A stretch of 64,000 nucleotides of DNA from Ottowia beijingensis. Lineage in GTDB: Bacteria > Pseudomonadota > Gammaproteobacteria > Burkholderiales > Burkholderiaceae_C. Where the stretch lies: contig NZ_JACCKX010000001.1 of the NCBI RefSeq assembly GCF_013423955.1, positions 3,944,473-4,008,472 of the forward strand. The letters are read 5' to 3'. Within the stretch, counting starts at the first letter, position 1. The number at the start of each line of letters is the position of its first letter. The translations under genes were made by a program, and so were the position numbers. A model generated the notes under the pieces. The model worked only from the letters and a program-made list of their open reading frames with translations, was not told where the DNA came from and searched no databases. Below are positions 21,191 to 33,637 of this stretch, in pieces.

Positions 21191-22486
21191 TCAGAGCAGC
21201 TTCATCTTCCGCGCCGCCTCGGTCAGTTCGTCGCGGAACCTGGGATGCGCGATGCCGATCAGCGCGCGTGCGCGCTCCTTCGCCGTCTTGCCGCGCAGTT
21301 GTGCCACGCCGTGTTCGGTGACCACGTAGTTGACATCGTTCTTGCTGGTCGAAACGTGGGTGCCCGGGCTCAGCACCGGGGCAATGCGTGAGATGGTGTC
21401 GTCCTTGGCGGTGGACGGCAGCACGATGAACGACTTGCCGCCCCTGCTGCGGTTGGCCGCTCGCACGAAATCGCTCTGCCCGCCTGTGCCCGAATACGGC
21501 TTGAAGCCCTGGCTTTCCGAGCCACACTGCCCGAACAGATCGACCTGCATGCTGCCGTTGATCGAGATCAGGTTGTCGTTCTGCCCCGCCAGGTATGGGT
21601 CGTTGGTGAAATCCACCGGGTGCATCTCCAACCCCGGGTTGCGGTGCATGAAGTCATACAGCTTGCGCGAACCCAGTCCGAACGTGGCGATGATCCTGCC
21701 CGGCAGGTGGTTCTTGCGGCGGTTGGTCACCGCGCCCGATTCCACCAGCGTCATGATGCCGTCGCCGATCATCTCGGTGTGCACGCCCAGATCCCGCTTG
21801 TCGGTGAGCTGCATCACCACCGCGTCCGGAATGCCGCCGTAGCCGATCTGCAGCGTGGCGCCGTCGTCGATCATGTCGGCCACGTATTTGCCAATGGTCT
21901 GCTGCACCGGGCCGATGGTGGGCAGGCCCACTTCGGTGATCGGCGTTTCGTCCTCCACCAGCGCCGCCACCTGCGACACGTGGATGTGGCACTGCCCGAA
22001 GGCGAACGGCACGTGCGGGTTCACCTCCAGCACCACGGCGCGCGCCTTGCTGATGGCGGCCATGGTGTAGTCGGGCCCCAGGCTGAGTGCAAAGTAGCCA
22101 TGCTCGTCCATCGGCGAGGCCAGCGTGAACACCACGTCGGCCGGCATCAGCCCGCGCTCGATGAGCTGCGGCATCTCCGAGAAGTACGAGGCCCGGTAAT
22201 CCACCCAGCCCTCCTGCCCGCCCGCGCGCGAGGCACTGCCGAAGAAATACGCCGTGTGCCGCACATGCTGCACCGTGGCCGGGTCGAAGTAGCCGAACCT
22301 GCGCACCGGCAGAATCTGCGACACCTCCACGCCCTTGAAGCGCGTGCGCTGCTCCGACAGCGCCGTCAGCAGCGCGGGCGGCTCGCCCACACCGGTGGGC
22401 ACCACGATGGTGTCGCCGTCCTGCACATGCCGCAGGGCATCGGCCGCGCTGCAGCGCCTGGCCTGGTATTGCGTCTTGAAAGTCAT
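21191..22486 (-). CDS. Acetyl-CoA hydrolase/transferase family protein
   Basis: 431 residues with both CoA-transferase halves. VPTGVGEPPALLTAL near the N terminus, GYGGIPDAVV, HTEMIGDGIMTLVESG (with the Glu expected to form the glutamyl-CoA intermediate) and VVTEHGVAQLRGKTAKERARALI near the end. It resembles 4-hydroxybutyrate or succinyl/acetate CoA-transferases; the acyl group cannot be fixed by eye. I chose ATG 22486 (MTFKTQYQARR) rather than the upstream extension, which lacks family similarity. Confidence 0.88.
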   Translation of the reverse strand: MTFKTQYQARRCSAADALRHVQDGDTIVVPTGVGEPPALLTALSEQRTRFKGVEVSQILPVRRFGYFDPATVQHVRHTAYFFGSASRAGGQEGWVDYRASYFSEMPQLIERGLMPADVVFTLASPMDEHGYFALSLGPDYTMAAISKARAVVLEVNPHVPFAFGQCHIHVSQVAALVEDETPITEVGLPTIGPVQQTIGKYVADMIDDGATLQIGYGGIPDAVVMQLTDKRDLGVHTEMIGDGIMTLVESGAVTNRRKNHLPGRIIATFGLGSRKLYDFMHRNPGLEMHPVDFTNDPYLAGQNDNLISINGSMQVDLFGQCGSESQGFKPYSGTGGQSDFVRAANRSRGGKSFIVLPSTAKDDTISRIAPVLSPGTHVSTSKNDVNYVVTEHGVAQLRGKTAKERARALIGIAHPRFRDELTEAARKMKLL

Positions 22487-22654
22487 GGGTCGTCCTTGGG
22501 GCGGCGGCAAGGACCGGTCCTCGCGCCGGCCAAAGTGTAGACAGGCAAGCGCTGGCGAAACGCCTTGCCCATGCGTTCGGCAGTGTGGCCACTTGTCCAG
22601 AATCAAGAAGCGGACGCATTGCTTCGGCCTGCGTTCCTGAGCCGCGCCCAGCCG

Positions 22655-23800
22655 CTATGGATCAAGGCATCGGGCCACCTCGGCGCCCAGCGCCAGACAA
22701 CTTGTCAGCCCAGGCGACTCGATGCCGAACAGGTTGACCAGCCCCGGCACGCCGTGCTCGCGCGGGCCCTGGATCATGAAGTCGGCGGCCGCTTCGCCCG
22801 GGCCGGTGAGCTTGGGGCGGATGCCGGCGTAGCCCGGCTGCAGCGCGCCGTCGGCCAGGCCGGGCCAGTAGCGGCGCACTTCGTCGTAGAAGCTGTCGGC
22901 GCGCGCCGCGTCGACGCGATAGTCGTCGCCCGCGTCCTGCCACTGAACGTCTGGCCCGAACTTGGCCTGGCCGCCCAGGTCGAGCGTGAGATGCACGCCC
23001 AGACTGGGCGAATCGCGCTCGACCACGGGGTAGATCAGGTGCGCGAACGGCGCACGGCCGCCGAGGGTGAAGTAGTTGCCCTTGGCCCAGTGCGTCGGCA
23101 TTGGCGGGCGATGCTCGGGCGCCAGGCCCTGCGTTCGATGCGCCAGCGCGATGGCGCCCAGGCCGGCGGCGTTGACGACCTGACGGGCTTGCAGCACCAG
23201 TTCGTCACCGCTCTGGCCGGGGTCGGAAACTCCTATATTGATAGCTGCTAGCGCCGGCCCTGACTGCGCTGCAAGCCAATTCACCTTGAATTCACCGCCA
23301 GCACGCCACCGGCGTTCTCCACGTCGCCCAGCAGCGACAGCATCAGGCCATGGCTGTCGACGATGCCGGTGGAAGGCGACAGCAGCGCGGCCTGGCAGCT
23401 GAGCTGCGGCTCCAGCGCATGCGCCTCGGCACGCGGGAGCCAGCGCAGGTCGGTCACGCCGTTGGCGACGGCGCGCGCCTCGATGGCGCGCAGTTCGCGC
23501 ACCTGCGCATCGTTGCACGCCACGATGAGCTTGCCGCAGCGGCGGTGCCCGATGCCACGCTCGGTGCAGTAGTCGTACAGCATCCGCCGGCCCTGCACGC
23601 ACAGCCCCGCTTTCAGGGATCCGGCCGGGTAATAGATGCCGGCGTGGATGACCTCGCTGTTGCGCGCGCTCGTCATGGTGCCGAAGGTGTGTTCAGCCTC
23701 CAGCACCATCACCTCGCGCCCAGCCAGGGCCAGCGCGCGCCACCGCCAGGCCCACCACGCCGGCGCCGATGACCACGGTATCGACCTGCTCGGCGCTCAT
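22655..23800 (-). CDS. LhgO-like FAD-dependent oxidoreductase, two frameshifts
   Basis: About 380 residues after repair. ATG 23800 opens a Rossmann start ([18 protein letters not shown]), then [21 protein letters not shown], typical of L-2-hydroxyglutarate oxidase. The C-terminal half has [34 protein letters not shown] and [17 protein letters not shown]. Shifts occur near 23735 (GCGCGC run) and near 23290, the second directly beside a dispersed palindrome copy. Probable role: oxidation of a 2-hydroxy acid such as L-2-hydroxyglutarate with electrons to the quinone pool. Overlaps the next gene by four bases. Confidence 0.8.
23231..23285. repeat. Dispersed palindrome inside the oxidoreductase gene
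   Basis: Forward copy: TTGATAGCTGCTAGCGCCGG, CCCTGA, then CTGCGCTGCAAGCCAATT. It encodes the segment [20 protein letters not shown] frameshift lies within 10 bases of its end. Confidence 0.65.
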
Positions 23801-24831
23801 GTCTCGAACCCTTCCAGCACGCAAACGGCGTTCTCACCCAGGGCGGCCGCCGCGTAGCCGCCTTCCAGCACGAAGATGACCGGCAGGCCGAGCCGCCGCA
23901 GCCGCTGGCCAAGGCACGTGAAATCCGCTGCCTGCAGCTGGAAGGTGCTGATCGGGTCGCCCGCGAAGGTGTCCAGCCCCAGCGACACCACCAGCGCATC
24001 GGCCCGGTGCCGCGCCACACGCGCGCAGGCCGCTTCGAGCGCGGCGAACCACGTCGCCGCGCTGCTGCCGGCGGGCAGCGGCAGATTCAGGTTGCAGCCG
24101 GCGCCCTCGCCCGCCCCGGTTTCATCGGCGTGGCCCAGGTAGAACGGGTATTCGGTGCGCGGGTCGCCGTGGATGCTGACGAACAGCACATCGGCACGGT
24201 CGTAGAAGATGGCCTGGGTGCCATTGCCGTGGTGGTAGTCCACGTCCAGCACGGCCACGCGCGCCGCGCCGCCGTCGCGCAGCGCCTGCGCGGCCACGGC
24301 GGCGTTGTTCAGAAAGCAGTAGCCGCCCATGAAGTCCGGCCCTGCGTGGTGGCCGGGCGGGCGCGTGGCGCAGAACGCGGCGCGCTCGCCACCCTGCAGC
24401 GCCTGCGCGGCGCTGGCTGCCGCATCGGCGGCCATCTTGGCTGCGGCCCAGGTGCCGGCCGACAAGGGACTGCCGTTGTCCATCGAATACAGGCCCAGGC
24501 GCGCGGTGAAGTTGGCCGGCTCCACATCGCTGCGCAGCGTGCGCACGGGCCACACGGAAGGAAACGGCTGCACGTCGGCATTGGCCGCACCCAGCGCCAG
24601 CCACTGGTCCCACGCGGTGCGCAGAAAGCAGAGGTAACGCGGCGTGTGGATGCGTTCGAGCTGCGGCGTACTGTCCACCTCGGGCATGCGCAGCGCATGG
24701 CCGCGCGCGCGCAAGGCCTGCTCGACAAAATCGGCCCGGGCCGGCCCTTCGAAGCAGGGCACGCGCTCGCCACGAAAGAACTCGAAGCGCGGCGCGTGCT
24801 GGCTTTGCCCGGGATTCAGGTAGGTCAGCAT
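23797..24831 (-). CDS. Histone-deacetylase-family amidohydrolase
   Basis: 344 residues. The zinc-hydrolase motifs are intact: RPPGHHAGPDFMGGYCFLNN (two catalytic His), VLDVDYHHGNGTQ (Asp and His ligands), SLGLDTFAGDP (third ligand Asp) and EGGYA. Bacterial members remove acetyl groups from polyamines or small amides. The N-terminal section (RFEFFRGERVPCFEGPARADFV) resembles acetylpolyamine aminohydrolases. Its stop overlaps the start of the oxidoreductase gene, so the two form a small operon. Confidence 0.88.
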   Translation of the reverse strand: MLTYLNPGQSQHAPRFEFFRGERVPCFEGPARADFVEQALRARGHALRMPEVDSTPQLERIHTPRYLCFLRTAWDQWLALGAANADVQPFPSVWPVRTLRSDVEPANFTARLGLYSMDNGSPLSAGTWAAAKMAADAAASAAQALQGGERAAFCATRPPGHHAGPDFMGGYCFLNNAAVAAQALRDGGAARVAVLDVDYHHGNGTQAIFYDRADVLFVSIHGDPRTEYPFYLGHADETGAGEGAGCNLNLPLPAGSSAATWFAALEAACARVARHRADALVVSLGLDTFAGDPISTFQLQAADFTCLGQRLRRLGLPVIFVLEGGYAAAALGENAVCVLEGFET

Positions 24832-25001
24832 GGCGCGATTGTGGGGGATGCGGTGCGCGGTGCAAGGTGCGTCGGCCTGGTCTCACAGCAATGCCGTGCG
24901 CTGGCCGACGGGCTCAGCGTTCAGAGCAACTTAAGTTCATGTTCCTAGACTTTCAGTCATCGCACCACACCGTGCGACAACCATCCCCAAGGAGTACCCC
25001 C

Positions 25002-25400
25002 ATGCACAAGTTCACCCCCGCACTCATCCTGGCACTGGCCGCCGGCACGTTCGCCGGCAGCAGCCTGGCGCTGACCAGCGCGGAATACAGCGCCGCGCGC
25101 GACCGCATCAACGCCGACTACAAAGCGGCCAAGGCCCAGTGCGACAAGCTGAAAGGCAACGCCGAGGACATCTGCGAGGAAGAAGCCAAGGGCAAGCGCA
25201 ACATCGCGCGCGCCGAGCTGGAGCAACAGCGCGAGCCGAGCGACAAGAACGCCCGCGCGGTGGAACTGGCCAAGGCCAAGGCCACCTACGAAGTCGCCGA
25301 AGAACGCTGCGACGACCTGCGGGGCGAGGCCGAAGACCGCTGCGAACGCGAAGCGCGCGCTGCCTACGACGCCGCGGTGGAGCGCATTCGCGGCAAGTGA
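25002..25400 (+). CDS. Small secreted Cys-containing helical protein, function unknown
   Basis: 132 residues. Signal peptide (LILALAAGTFAGSSLALT), then a helical charged body with two copies of a C-x(6-7)-AED-x-C-E unit (AQCDKLKGNAEDICEEEAKG and ERCDDLRGEAEDRCEREARA), which should each close a disulphide in the periplasm. Strong AAGGAG site 8 bases before the ATG. Related proteins are common in Burkholderiales but unassigned. Confidence 0.8.
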   Translation: MHKFTPALILALAAGTFAGSSLALTSAEYSAARDRINADYKAAKAQCDKLKGNAEDICEEEAKGKRNIARAELEQQREPSDKNARAVELAKAKATYEVAEERCDDLRGEAEDRCEREARAAYDAAVERIRGK

Positions 25401-25450
25401 TGCTCACCCGGGCGTTGGCGCCGTGGCGCCGGCGCCCCACCCGCCCCGGA

Positions 25451-25475
25451 GCCCGCCGCCACCGGCGGGTTTTTT
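25451..25475 (+). terminator. Intrinsic terminator
   Basis: Stem CCCGCCG / CGGCGGG with loop CCAC and six T. It follows the small secreted protein gene and reaches the thiD stop codon on the other strand. Confidence 0.85.
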
Positions 25476-26323
25476 CATGCCTTGGGCTGGCGCAGCACCG
25501 TGGCGCGGGGCGAGAAGCCGTGGTTCAGCGGCCCCACGCCCTGCCCCGTGGTCACCAGCGCACCTTCCTTGATCGCGTCGAGCACGTAGCTGCGCGCCGC
25601 CTCGGCCGCCAGGCGCAGCGGCAAGTCCTGCGCCAGAAACACCGCCAGCGCCGACGACAGCGTGCAGCCCGCGCCATGCAGGTTGCGCGTGTCGACGCGC
25701 TCATGCTGCATGGCGTGCGGCTCGGCGCCGCGCTCGATCAGCAGATCGAGCACCTGCTCGCCCGGCAGGTGCCCGCCCTTCAGCAGCACGGCGCGCGCGC
25801 CCATCTGCAGCAGCGCCTGCGCGGCGATGGGCATGTCGGCCGCGCTGTCCACCGGGCGGCCCAGCAGCAACGCGGCTTCGTCCAGGTTGGGGGTGATCAG
25901 TGCGGCGCGCGGAAACAGCTCGGCCACCAGCGCCTGCACGGCCGGCGCCTCGATCAGGCGCGCGCCGGTGGCCGAGGTCATCACCGGGTCGAGCACCACG
26001 TGCGGCAGCGCATGGCGGTCGATGGCCTGCGCCACCGTGTGCACCAGCTCGGGCGAATGCAGCATGCCGATCTTCACCGCGTGCACGCCGATGTCGCTGG
26101 CCACGGCGTCGATCTGCGCCGCCAGAAAGTCGGATGGCGCGGCATGGATGCCGGCCACGCCCAGCGTGTTCTGCGCCGTCAGCACGGTGATGGCGCTCAT
26201 GCCGTAGGCGCCCAGCGCGGCGAAGGTTTTCAGATCGGCCTGGATGCCGGCGCCGCCGCCCGAATCGGAGCCGGCGATGGTCAGTACGCGAAGGTATTCC
26301 TGGCTGTGGTCGAGCTTCTTCAT
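25475..26323 (-). CDS. thiD: Hydroxymethylpyrimidine/phosphomethylpyrimidine kinase
   Basis: 282 residues. Phosphorylates HMP and HMP-P for thiamine synthesis. Ribokinase-fold motifs: LTIAGSDSGGGAGIQADLKTF, VLDPVMTSATGA, ITPNLDEAALL and the catalytic loop HGAGCTLSSALA. ATG 26323 chosen (MKKLDHSQ); TTG 26329 is also possible. It is last in the thi operon and is separated from the ThiD-ThiE gene by a 100-base gap holding a dispersed palindrome. Confidence 0.94.
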   Translation of the reverse strand: MKKLDHSQEYLRVLTIAGSDSGGGAGIQADLKTFAALGAYGMSAITVLTAQNTLGVAGIHAAPSDFLAAQIDAVASDIGVHAVKIGMLHSPELVHTVAQAIDRHALPHVVLDPVMTSATGARLIEAPAVQALVAELFPRAALITPNLDEAALLLGRPVDSAADMPIAAQALLQMGARAVLLKGGHLPGEQVLDLLIERGAEPHAMQHERVDTRNLHGAGCTLSSALAVFLAQDLPLRLAAEAARSYVLDAIKEGALVTTGQGVGPLNHGFSPRATVLRQPKA

Positions 26324-26334
26324 GGTCAAAATGG

Positions 26335-26378
26335 CCTCCAGCGCCCGTCACACAAGCGCGAGCAGCTATGTTAAAAGA
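26335..26378. repeat. Dispersed palindrome, reverse copy
   Basis: AAATGGCCTCCAGCGCCCGT, CACACAA, then GCGCGAGCAGCTATGTTAAAA: the reverse complement of the GATAGCTGC...GCGCTGGAGGCC form. It fills the gap between thiDE and thiD. Confidence 0.7.
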
Positions 26379-26425
26379 GCAACCGGCAGCGCTGCCCTGA
26401 CCTGCCGCATCGTGACACAACGCGC

Positions 26426-28282
26426 TCACGCCGTCACGTGCAGCGACGGGTGCGGCCACGCCGGCACCGGCAGGCGCGGTGCGGCGCGGCCGGCCTGCAG
26501 TGCCACCTGCCACGCGGGCAGGGTCTGCGCCGGGTCGTCGCCCAGCCCGCGCACCACGCACACGCCGCTGGCGCCGCTTTGGGCCGCCTGCGCGGCCTGG
26601 GCATGGTCCAGGATGCCGCCGATGGCGACCACCGGCACGCCGGCCATGTGCACCCACCAGGCCAGGTTGTCCAGCCCCTGCGGCACCCAGGGCATGGCCT
26701 TGGTCAGCGTGGGCCACACCGGGCCGCACGCCACATACCAGGGGCTGAGGCTGCGGGCGCGTGCCAGCTCCCACAGGCTGTGGCTGCTGATGCCCAGCGG
26801 CAGCAGCGTGGCAGCCAGTTCGGCGCGGCCGGCGTCGCCCAGGGCGAGCAGGTCTTCCTGCCCTAGATGGATCGCCAGGCCTTGCCGGTTGCCCGCGGCC
26901 ACCTTGGCGGCCAGCCGCCAGTGATCATTGACCACCAGCGTGGCGCCCGCCCCGCGGCACGCGGCGAGCGATTGCGCGATGGATTCACGCAGCGCGGCGT
27001 GCCAGGCGGCGTCGGGGGCGTCGGGCGTCTTGATGCGCAATTGCACCGTCTGCACACCCGCTTGCACCACCTGCTGCACGCGCTCGGCGCTGTCGACGAT
27101 GGCGTACAGGCCGATGTCGGCGTTTTCAGATGAAATCGGTCTGCAGCGCGCGTCCATCAATCGCAAGCAGCTATCAAAATCAAAGCTCTCAGACCAGGAC
27201 ATGAAGGGTATCAGCGCCGGCTCGGTGGCAAAGCCCGCGCGCGCCGCCACCGGGCCCGCGCCCTGCCCGGCCGCATAGCCGTGGCGCAGCGCGTGCGTGG
27301 TGGCCATCTTGGCCAGCACCAGCGCGTCGGCGAGCACGAAGCCGCGCGCCAGCGCGCACGCCGCGCTGGTGGCAAAGGTGCAGCCGGTGCCGTGCGTCTG
27401 CGGTGTGTCGATGCGTGGCAGCGCCAGCCAGCCGTTGGCGTGTGGGGTGTCGATCCAGTCGAGCGACCAGCCGGGTGCATCGGCGCTGTCGCCGCCGGTG
27501 AGGGCGACGGCCTGGGCGCCGGTGGCGCGCAGGGCGGCTGAAAGCGTGGGGATGGCGGTGCGGGAGGGTGGCGATGACGGCTCGCCCCTCACCCCAACCC
27601 TCTCCCCAGAGGGGCGAGGGAGAAAATCACCCGTGCTGCCGGCGGCGTCATGCCGGCCCGAACCGCCTGCTGGTGTGTGCGCCAAGCGCTGGCTGCTCCC
27701 AGGCGCCTGCGCCGTCTTGCTCCCTCGCCCCTCTGGGGAGAGGGCTGGGGTGAGGGGCCGCGCCGCATCCTGCCGCAAGGCCACGATCAACCGCCTTGCC
27801 TCGCGCCCATTTGGCGTGACCACAGTCGCGCGCGGCAGCAACAGTTCGACATAGGCGCGCAGCACCGCCTCATCGGCGAACGCCGCGCCGGTACTGGCGC
27901 CCAGCACCGGGTCCACCACCAGCGCCACGCGGGGATCGCGCGCGCGCAGGCGGTCGATCCAGCGCGCCACCACCGCCACGTTCTCGGCGCTGCCCAGCAG
28001 CCCGGTCTTGACGGCAGCGGGCGGCATGTCGTCGGCCAGCGCGGCCAGCTGCGCGTCGAGCAGTTCGGGCGACACGGGCTCGACGCGCGCCACGCCCACC
28101 GAGTTTTGCGCCGTGACCGCCGCGACCACCGGGCACAGGTGCACACCGAAGGCCTCGGCCGCGCGCTGGTCGGCACTCAGGCCCGCGCCGCCGCCCGAAT
28201 CGTTGCCGGCGATGCTCCAGATAATCGGTTTAGCTACGGATTCAGGAGCTGCTGGCGCAAGCAGATCGAGCGCTGAGGGCAT
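26426..28282 (-). CDS. thiDE: ThiD-ThiE fusion (HMP-P kinase / thiamine phosphate synthase)
   Basis: 618 residues. N-terminal kinase domain: WSIAGNDSGGGAGLSADQRAAE, VVDPVLGASTGAAF, VTPNGREARRL and HGTGCTFATSAACA. C-terminal ThiE domain: LYAIVDSAERVQQVVQAGVQTVQLRIK, LAIHLGQEDL, GISSHSLWEL, GVPVVAIGGI. About 65 residues inside the kinase domain (LTPALSPEGRGS ... LPRPSGERVGVRGEPS) are encoded by an in-frame repeat insertion at 27585-27760, and the linker between domains holds another repeat (27145-27180). No frameshift. Confidence 0.93.
   Translation of the reverse strand: MPSALDLLAPAAPESVAKPIIWSIAGNDSGGGAGLSADQRAAEAFGVHLCPVVAAVTAQNSVGVARVEPVSPELLDAQLAALADDMPPAAVKTGLLGSAENVAVVARWIDRLRARDPRVALVVDPVLGASTGAAFADEAVLRAYVELLLPRATVVTPNGREARRLIVALRQDAARPLTPALSPEGRGSKTAQAPGSSQRLAHTPAGGSGRHDAAGSTGDFLPRPSGERVGVRGEPSSPPSRTAIPTLSAALRATGAQAVALTGGDSADAPGWSLDWIDTPHANGWLALPRIDTPQTHGTGCTFATSAACALARGFVLADALVLAKMATTHALRHGYAAGQGAGPVAARAGFATEPALIPFMSWSESFDFDSCLRLMDARCRPISSENADIGLYAIVDSAERVQQVVQAGVQTVQLRIKTPDAPDAAWHAALRESIAQSLAACRGAGATLVVNDHWRLAAKVAAGNRQGLAIHLGQEDLLALGDAGRAELAATLLPLGISSHSLWELARARSLSPWYVACGPVWPTLTKAMPWVPQGLDNLAWWVHMAGVPVVAIGGILDHAQAAQAAQSGASGVCVVRGLGDDPAQTLPAWQVALQAGRAAPRLPVPAWPHPSLHVTA
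27145..27180. repeat. Dispersed palindrome in the thiDE linker
   Basis: Reverse copy: CTGCAGCGCGCGTCCATCAA then TCGCAAGCAGCTATCAAAAT. It encodes the joint between the kinase and ThiE domains (FDFDSCLRLMDARCRP). Confidence 0.65.
27585..27760. repeat. CCCTCACCCC / GGGGTGAGGG inverted repeat inside thiDE
   Basis: Left arm CCCCTCACCCCAACCCTCTC (27585 on) and right arm ending GAGGGCTGGGGTGAGGGG (to 27757) pair over about 38 bases, with a 90-base centre. The same sequence occurs at 29895-30064 in thiO. Translated it reads LTPALSPEGRG and LPRPSGERVGVRG. Confidence 0.85.
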
Positions 28283-28284
28283 AT

Positions 28285-29106
28285 TCAATTGATGAGAAAC
28301 GGATTGCCAGTGACCGGCGTCGTCGCCACCGCGAAGTCCTGCTTGGCCATCACGCCGGCCCGGTAGGCCGTGCGCCCCGCCTCGATGGCCTGGCGGAACG
28401 CTCCTGCCATGCGCACCGGGTCGCTGGCCTGGCTGACGGCGCTGTTGAGCAGCACCGCGTCGTAACCCATCTCCATCGCCTGCGCGGCGTGGCTGGGCGC
28501 GCCGATGCCGGCGTCGATGATCAGCGGCACATCGGGCAGGCGCTCGCGCAGCAGCCGCAGCGCGAAGGGGTTGACCAGGCCCTGCCCCGAGCCGATGGGC
28601 GCGCCCCAGGGCATCAGCAGCGGGCAGCCGGCATCGAGCAGGCGCTTGCACGTCACCAGGTCGTCGGTGCAGTACGGGAACACGGTGAAGCCGTCCCTGG
28701 CGAGCTGGCGCGCGGCCTCGACCAGTTCCACCGGGTCGGGCTGCAGCGTGTATTCGTCGCCCACCACCTCCAGCTTCACCCAGGGCGTGTCGTACAGCTC
28801 GCGCGCCATGTGGGCCAGCTGCACCGCCTCGCGCGCCGTCGTGCAGCCGGCGGTGTTGGGCAGCAGCCGCGCGCCGTGCGTGGCCATCGCCGCACGGATG
28901 ATCTCGACAAAGCTGTTGTCGCCCGCGGCGGCCAGCTGGCGCTTCAGCCCTACGGTGACGATCTGCGCGCCCGAGGCGGCGATCGCATCGGCCAGCACCT
29001 GCGGCGAAGGGTAGCCGGCGGTGCCAAGGAGGAAGCGGCTGGCGAGGGTCACGTCACCCACCATCCACGAATCGGCCGCAGCACCCTTGTTCATCACATC
29101 ACTCAT
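28285..29106 (-). CDS. thiG: Thiazole synthase ThiG
   Basis: 273 residues. Builds the thiazole phosphate ring from deoxyxylulose phosphate, dehydroglycine and ThiS thiocarboxylate. Landmarks: [94 protein letters not shown]. The active-site Lys lies in WVKLEV. Spacing of two bases to thiDE indicates one transcript. Confidence 0.96.
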   Translation of the reverse strand: MSDVMNKGAAADSWMVGDVTLASRFLLGTAGYPSPQVLADAIAASGAQIVTVGLKRQLAAAGDNSFVEIIRAAMATHGARLLPNTAGCTTAREAVQLAHMARELYDTPWVKLEVVGDEYTLQPDPVELVEAARQLARDGFTVFPYCTDDLVTCKRLLDAGCPLLMPWGAPIGSGQGLVNPFALRLLRERLPDVPLIIDAGIGAPSHAAQAMEMGYDAVLLNSAVSQASDPVRMAGAFRQAIEAGRTAYRAGVMAKQDFAVATTPVTGNPFLIN

Positions 29107-29153
29107 GGTTCCACTTTCTCACCACAACCTGCGCGTCGGTCTGCTGCGCCCAC

Positions 29154-29405
29154 TCATCCACCCACGATCGGTTGAAACAGCAGCACGGTGTCACCTTCCG
29201 CCAGAACCCGGTCACGCGCCGTGCGCGCCACAAAGGCGCCATTGACCGCCGTGCTGACCGCCTGCGGTGCATGGCCCAGCGCGGCCACCAGCTCCGCCAG
29301 TGTGGTGCCGGCCGGCACATGCTTCGGCTGGTCATCCAGCTGAATCGTGACGCCCTTGGCCGATGCCTCGACCGGAGCACTCGTGCTTTTATCAAACGAT
29401 TTCAT
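29154..29405 (-). CDS. thiS: Sulphur-carrier protein ThiS
   Basis: 83 residues, ending LLFQPIVGG; the C-terminal Gly-Gly is what ThiF adenylates. The beta-grasp body is VTIQLDDQPKHVPAGTTLAELVAALG. The first 17 residues (MKSFDKSTSAPVEASAK) extend beyond the usual ThiS start and may be an over-extension. It lies between thiO and thiG, as expected. Confidence 0.93.
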   Translation of the reverse strand: MKSFDKSTSAPVEASAKGVTIQLDDQPKHVPAGTTLAELVAALGHAPQAVSTAVNGAFVARTARDRVLAEGDTVLLFQPIVGG

Positions 29406-29419
29406 GCCGCAACCCCCGT

Positions 29420-32802
<3,383 letters not shown>

Positions 32803-32832
32803 TCATGCCGAGGTGATGCGCTGAAGGTGCTG

Positions 32833-32920
32833 CTCTTCCTTACGCCGGTGCTAACCGGATCAAGTTGACGGGTTCGGCTGCGGTCAGCCATCTCAGCTCG
32901 CGTGTGCGGGCACCCCGGAG
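32833..32920 (-). promoter_or_regulatory. TPP riboswitch
   Basis: Minus strand: CCGGGGTGCCC (P1/P2 side), GCTGAGATGGCTG (the CUGAGA core), ACCCGTCAACTTGATCCGGTT and AGCACCGGCGTAAGGAA. These are the conserved THI-box elements in order, 90 bases before thiC. High TPP should lower thiC operon expression, probably by masking the ribosome site. Confidence 0.95.
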
Positions 32921-32956
32921 TGTGTTGCCCATAATAGCGCGAAAAGGAGATTCGAC

Positions 32957-33343
32957 ATGACCGCTTTTCGCCCTGCCCTTGCTGCGGCCTTGACTGCATT
33001 GCTGCTTGCTGCCTGTGCAACCGATGGCCGCACGCCCTACTCCTACAGTGGCACGCTAGGCGATGCGCAACGCGACGCCACGCAAGCCTTGCGTGGCCAT
33101 CCGCAGGCGCGCACCATCTATCGCGAAGGCCCCGTCACGGGGCGCGAAGGCGATCTCTCGCCCGAAGAATCGGCGCGCCAGGAAGCCATCACCTACTGTT
33201 CCAGCGTTGCCATGTCCGCACGCACACTCGATGTGCGCAAGGAACGCCTGCCAGCGCGCGGCGGCCTGCAGGGCCGCGCCAATCTGGCCACCGAATACGA
33301 ACGCGTGGCCCTCACCTTCGTCTGCGAACGCGGCCAGCCTTGA
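32957..33343 (+). CDS. Small lipoprotein, function unknown
   Basis: 128 residues. Lipoprotein signal FRPALAAALTALLLAACATDG with lipobox LAAC. The mature part has two Cys (TYCSSVAMS; LTFVCERG) and ends shortly after. It starts 36 bases from the riboswitch side, divergent from thiC, with GGAG upstream. I do not recognise a family. Confidence 0.75.
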   Translation: MTAFRPALAAALTALLLAACATDGRTPYSYSGTLGDAQRDATQALRGHPQARTIYREGPVTGREGDLSPEESARQEAITYCSSVAMSARTLDVRKERLPARGGLQGRANLATEYERVALTFVCERGQP

Positions 33344-33409
33344 ACGCACGCCAAGAAATTTTTCAGCGCGCTCGAATGCCGTGAAATTCGGGCTATAATG
33401 CAAGGCTAT

Positions 33410-33485
33410 TCCCCGATAGCTCAGTCGGTAGAGCGACGGACTGTTAATCCGCAGGTCCCTGGTTCGAGCCCAGGTCGGGGAGCCA
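33410..33485 (+). tRNA. tRNA-Asn (GTT)
   Basis: 76 bases. Acceptor TCCCCGA / TCGGGGA, discriminator G and encoded CCA. D arm AGCTCAGTCGGTAGAGC, anticodon loop ACTGTTAATC (anticodon GTT), T arm CTGGTTCGAGCCCAG. A TATAAT lies at 33394-33399. The mobile island starts right after it. Confidence 0.97.
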
Positions 33486-33497
33486 CATAAGGCAAGG

Positions 33498-33530
33498 AAA
33501 GCCCGCTATGCAAACGCTAGCGGGCTTTTT
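33498..33530 (+). terminator. Terminator after tRNA-Asn
   Basis: Stem AAAGCCCGCT / AGCGGGCTTT with loop ATGCAAACGCT and T-run. The 110 bases that follow, to the next gene, show nothing I recognise. Confidence 0.85.
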
Positions 33531-33637
33531 CTTTGGGCCTCGCCGTTGCCGTATGGTTGCCGTTTGCAGTCGGGTAGGGCGGCCTGGATGCGGCCCTGCG
33601 GCGTTACAAATTGGCCGAACCGCCGGCGATGCTGGGT

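Noticed and set aside
28225..28265. Further copy of the dispersed palindrome near the thiDE start
   Set aside because: Only GAGCTGCTGGCGC matches; the facing arm is missing, so it is not counted.
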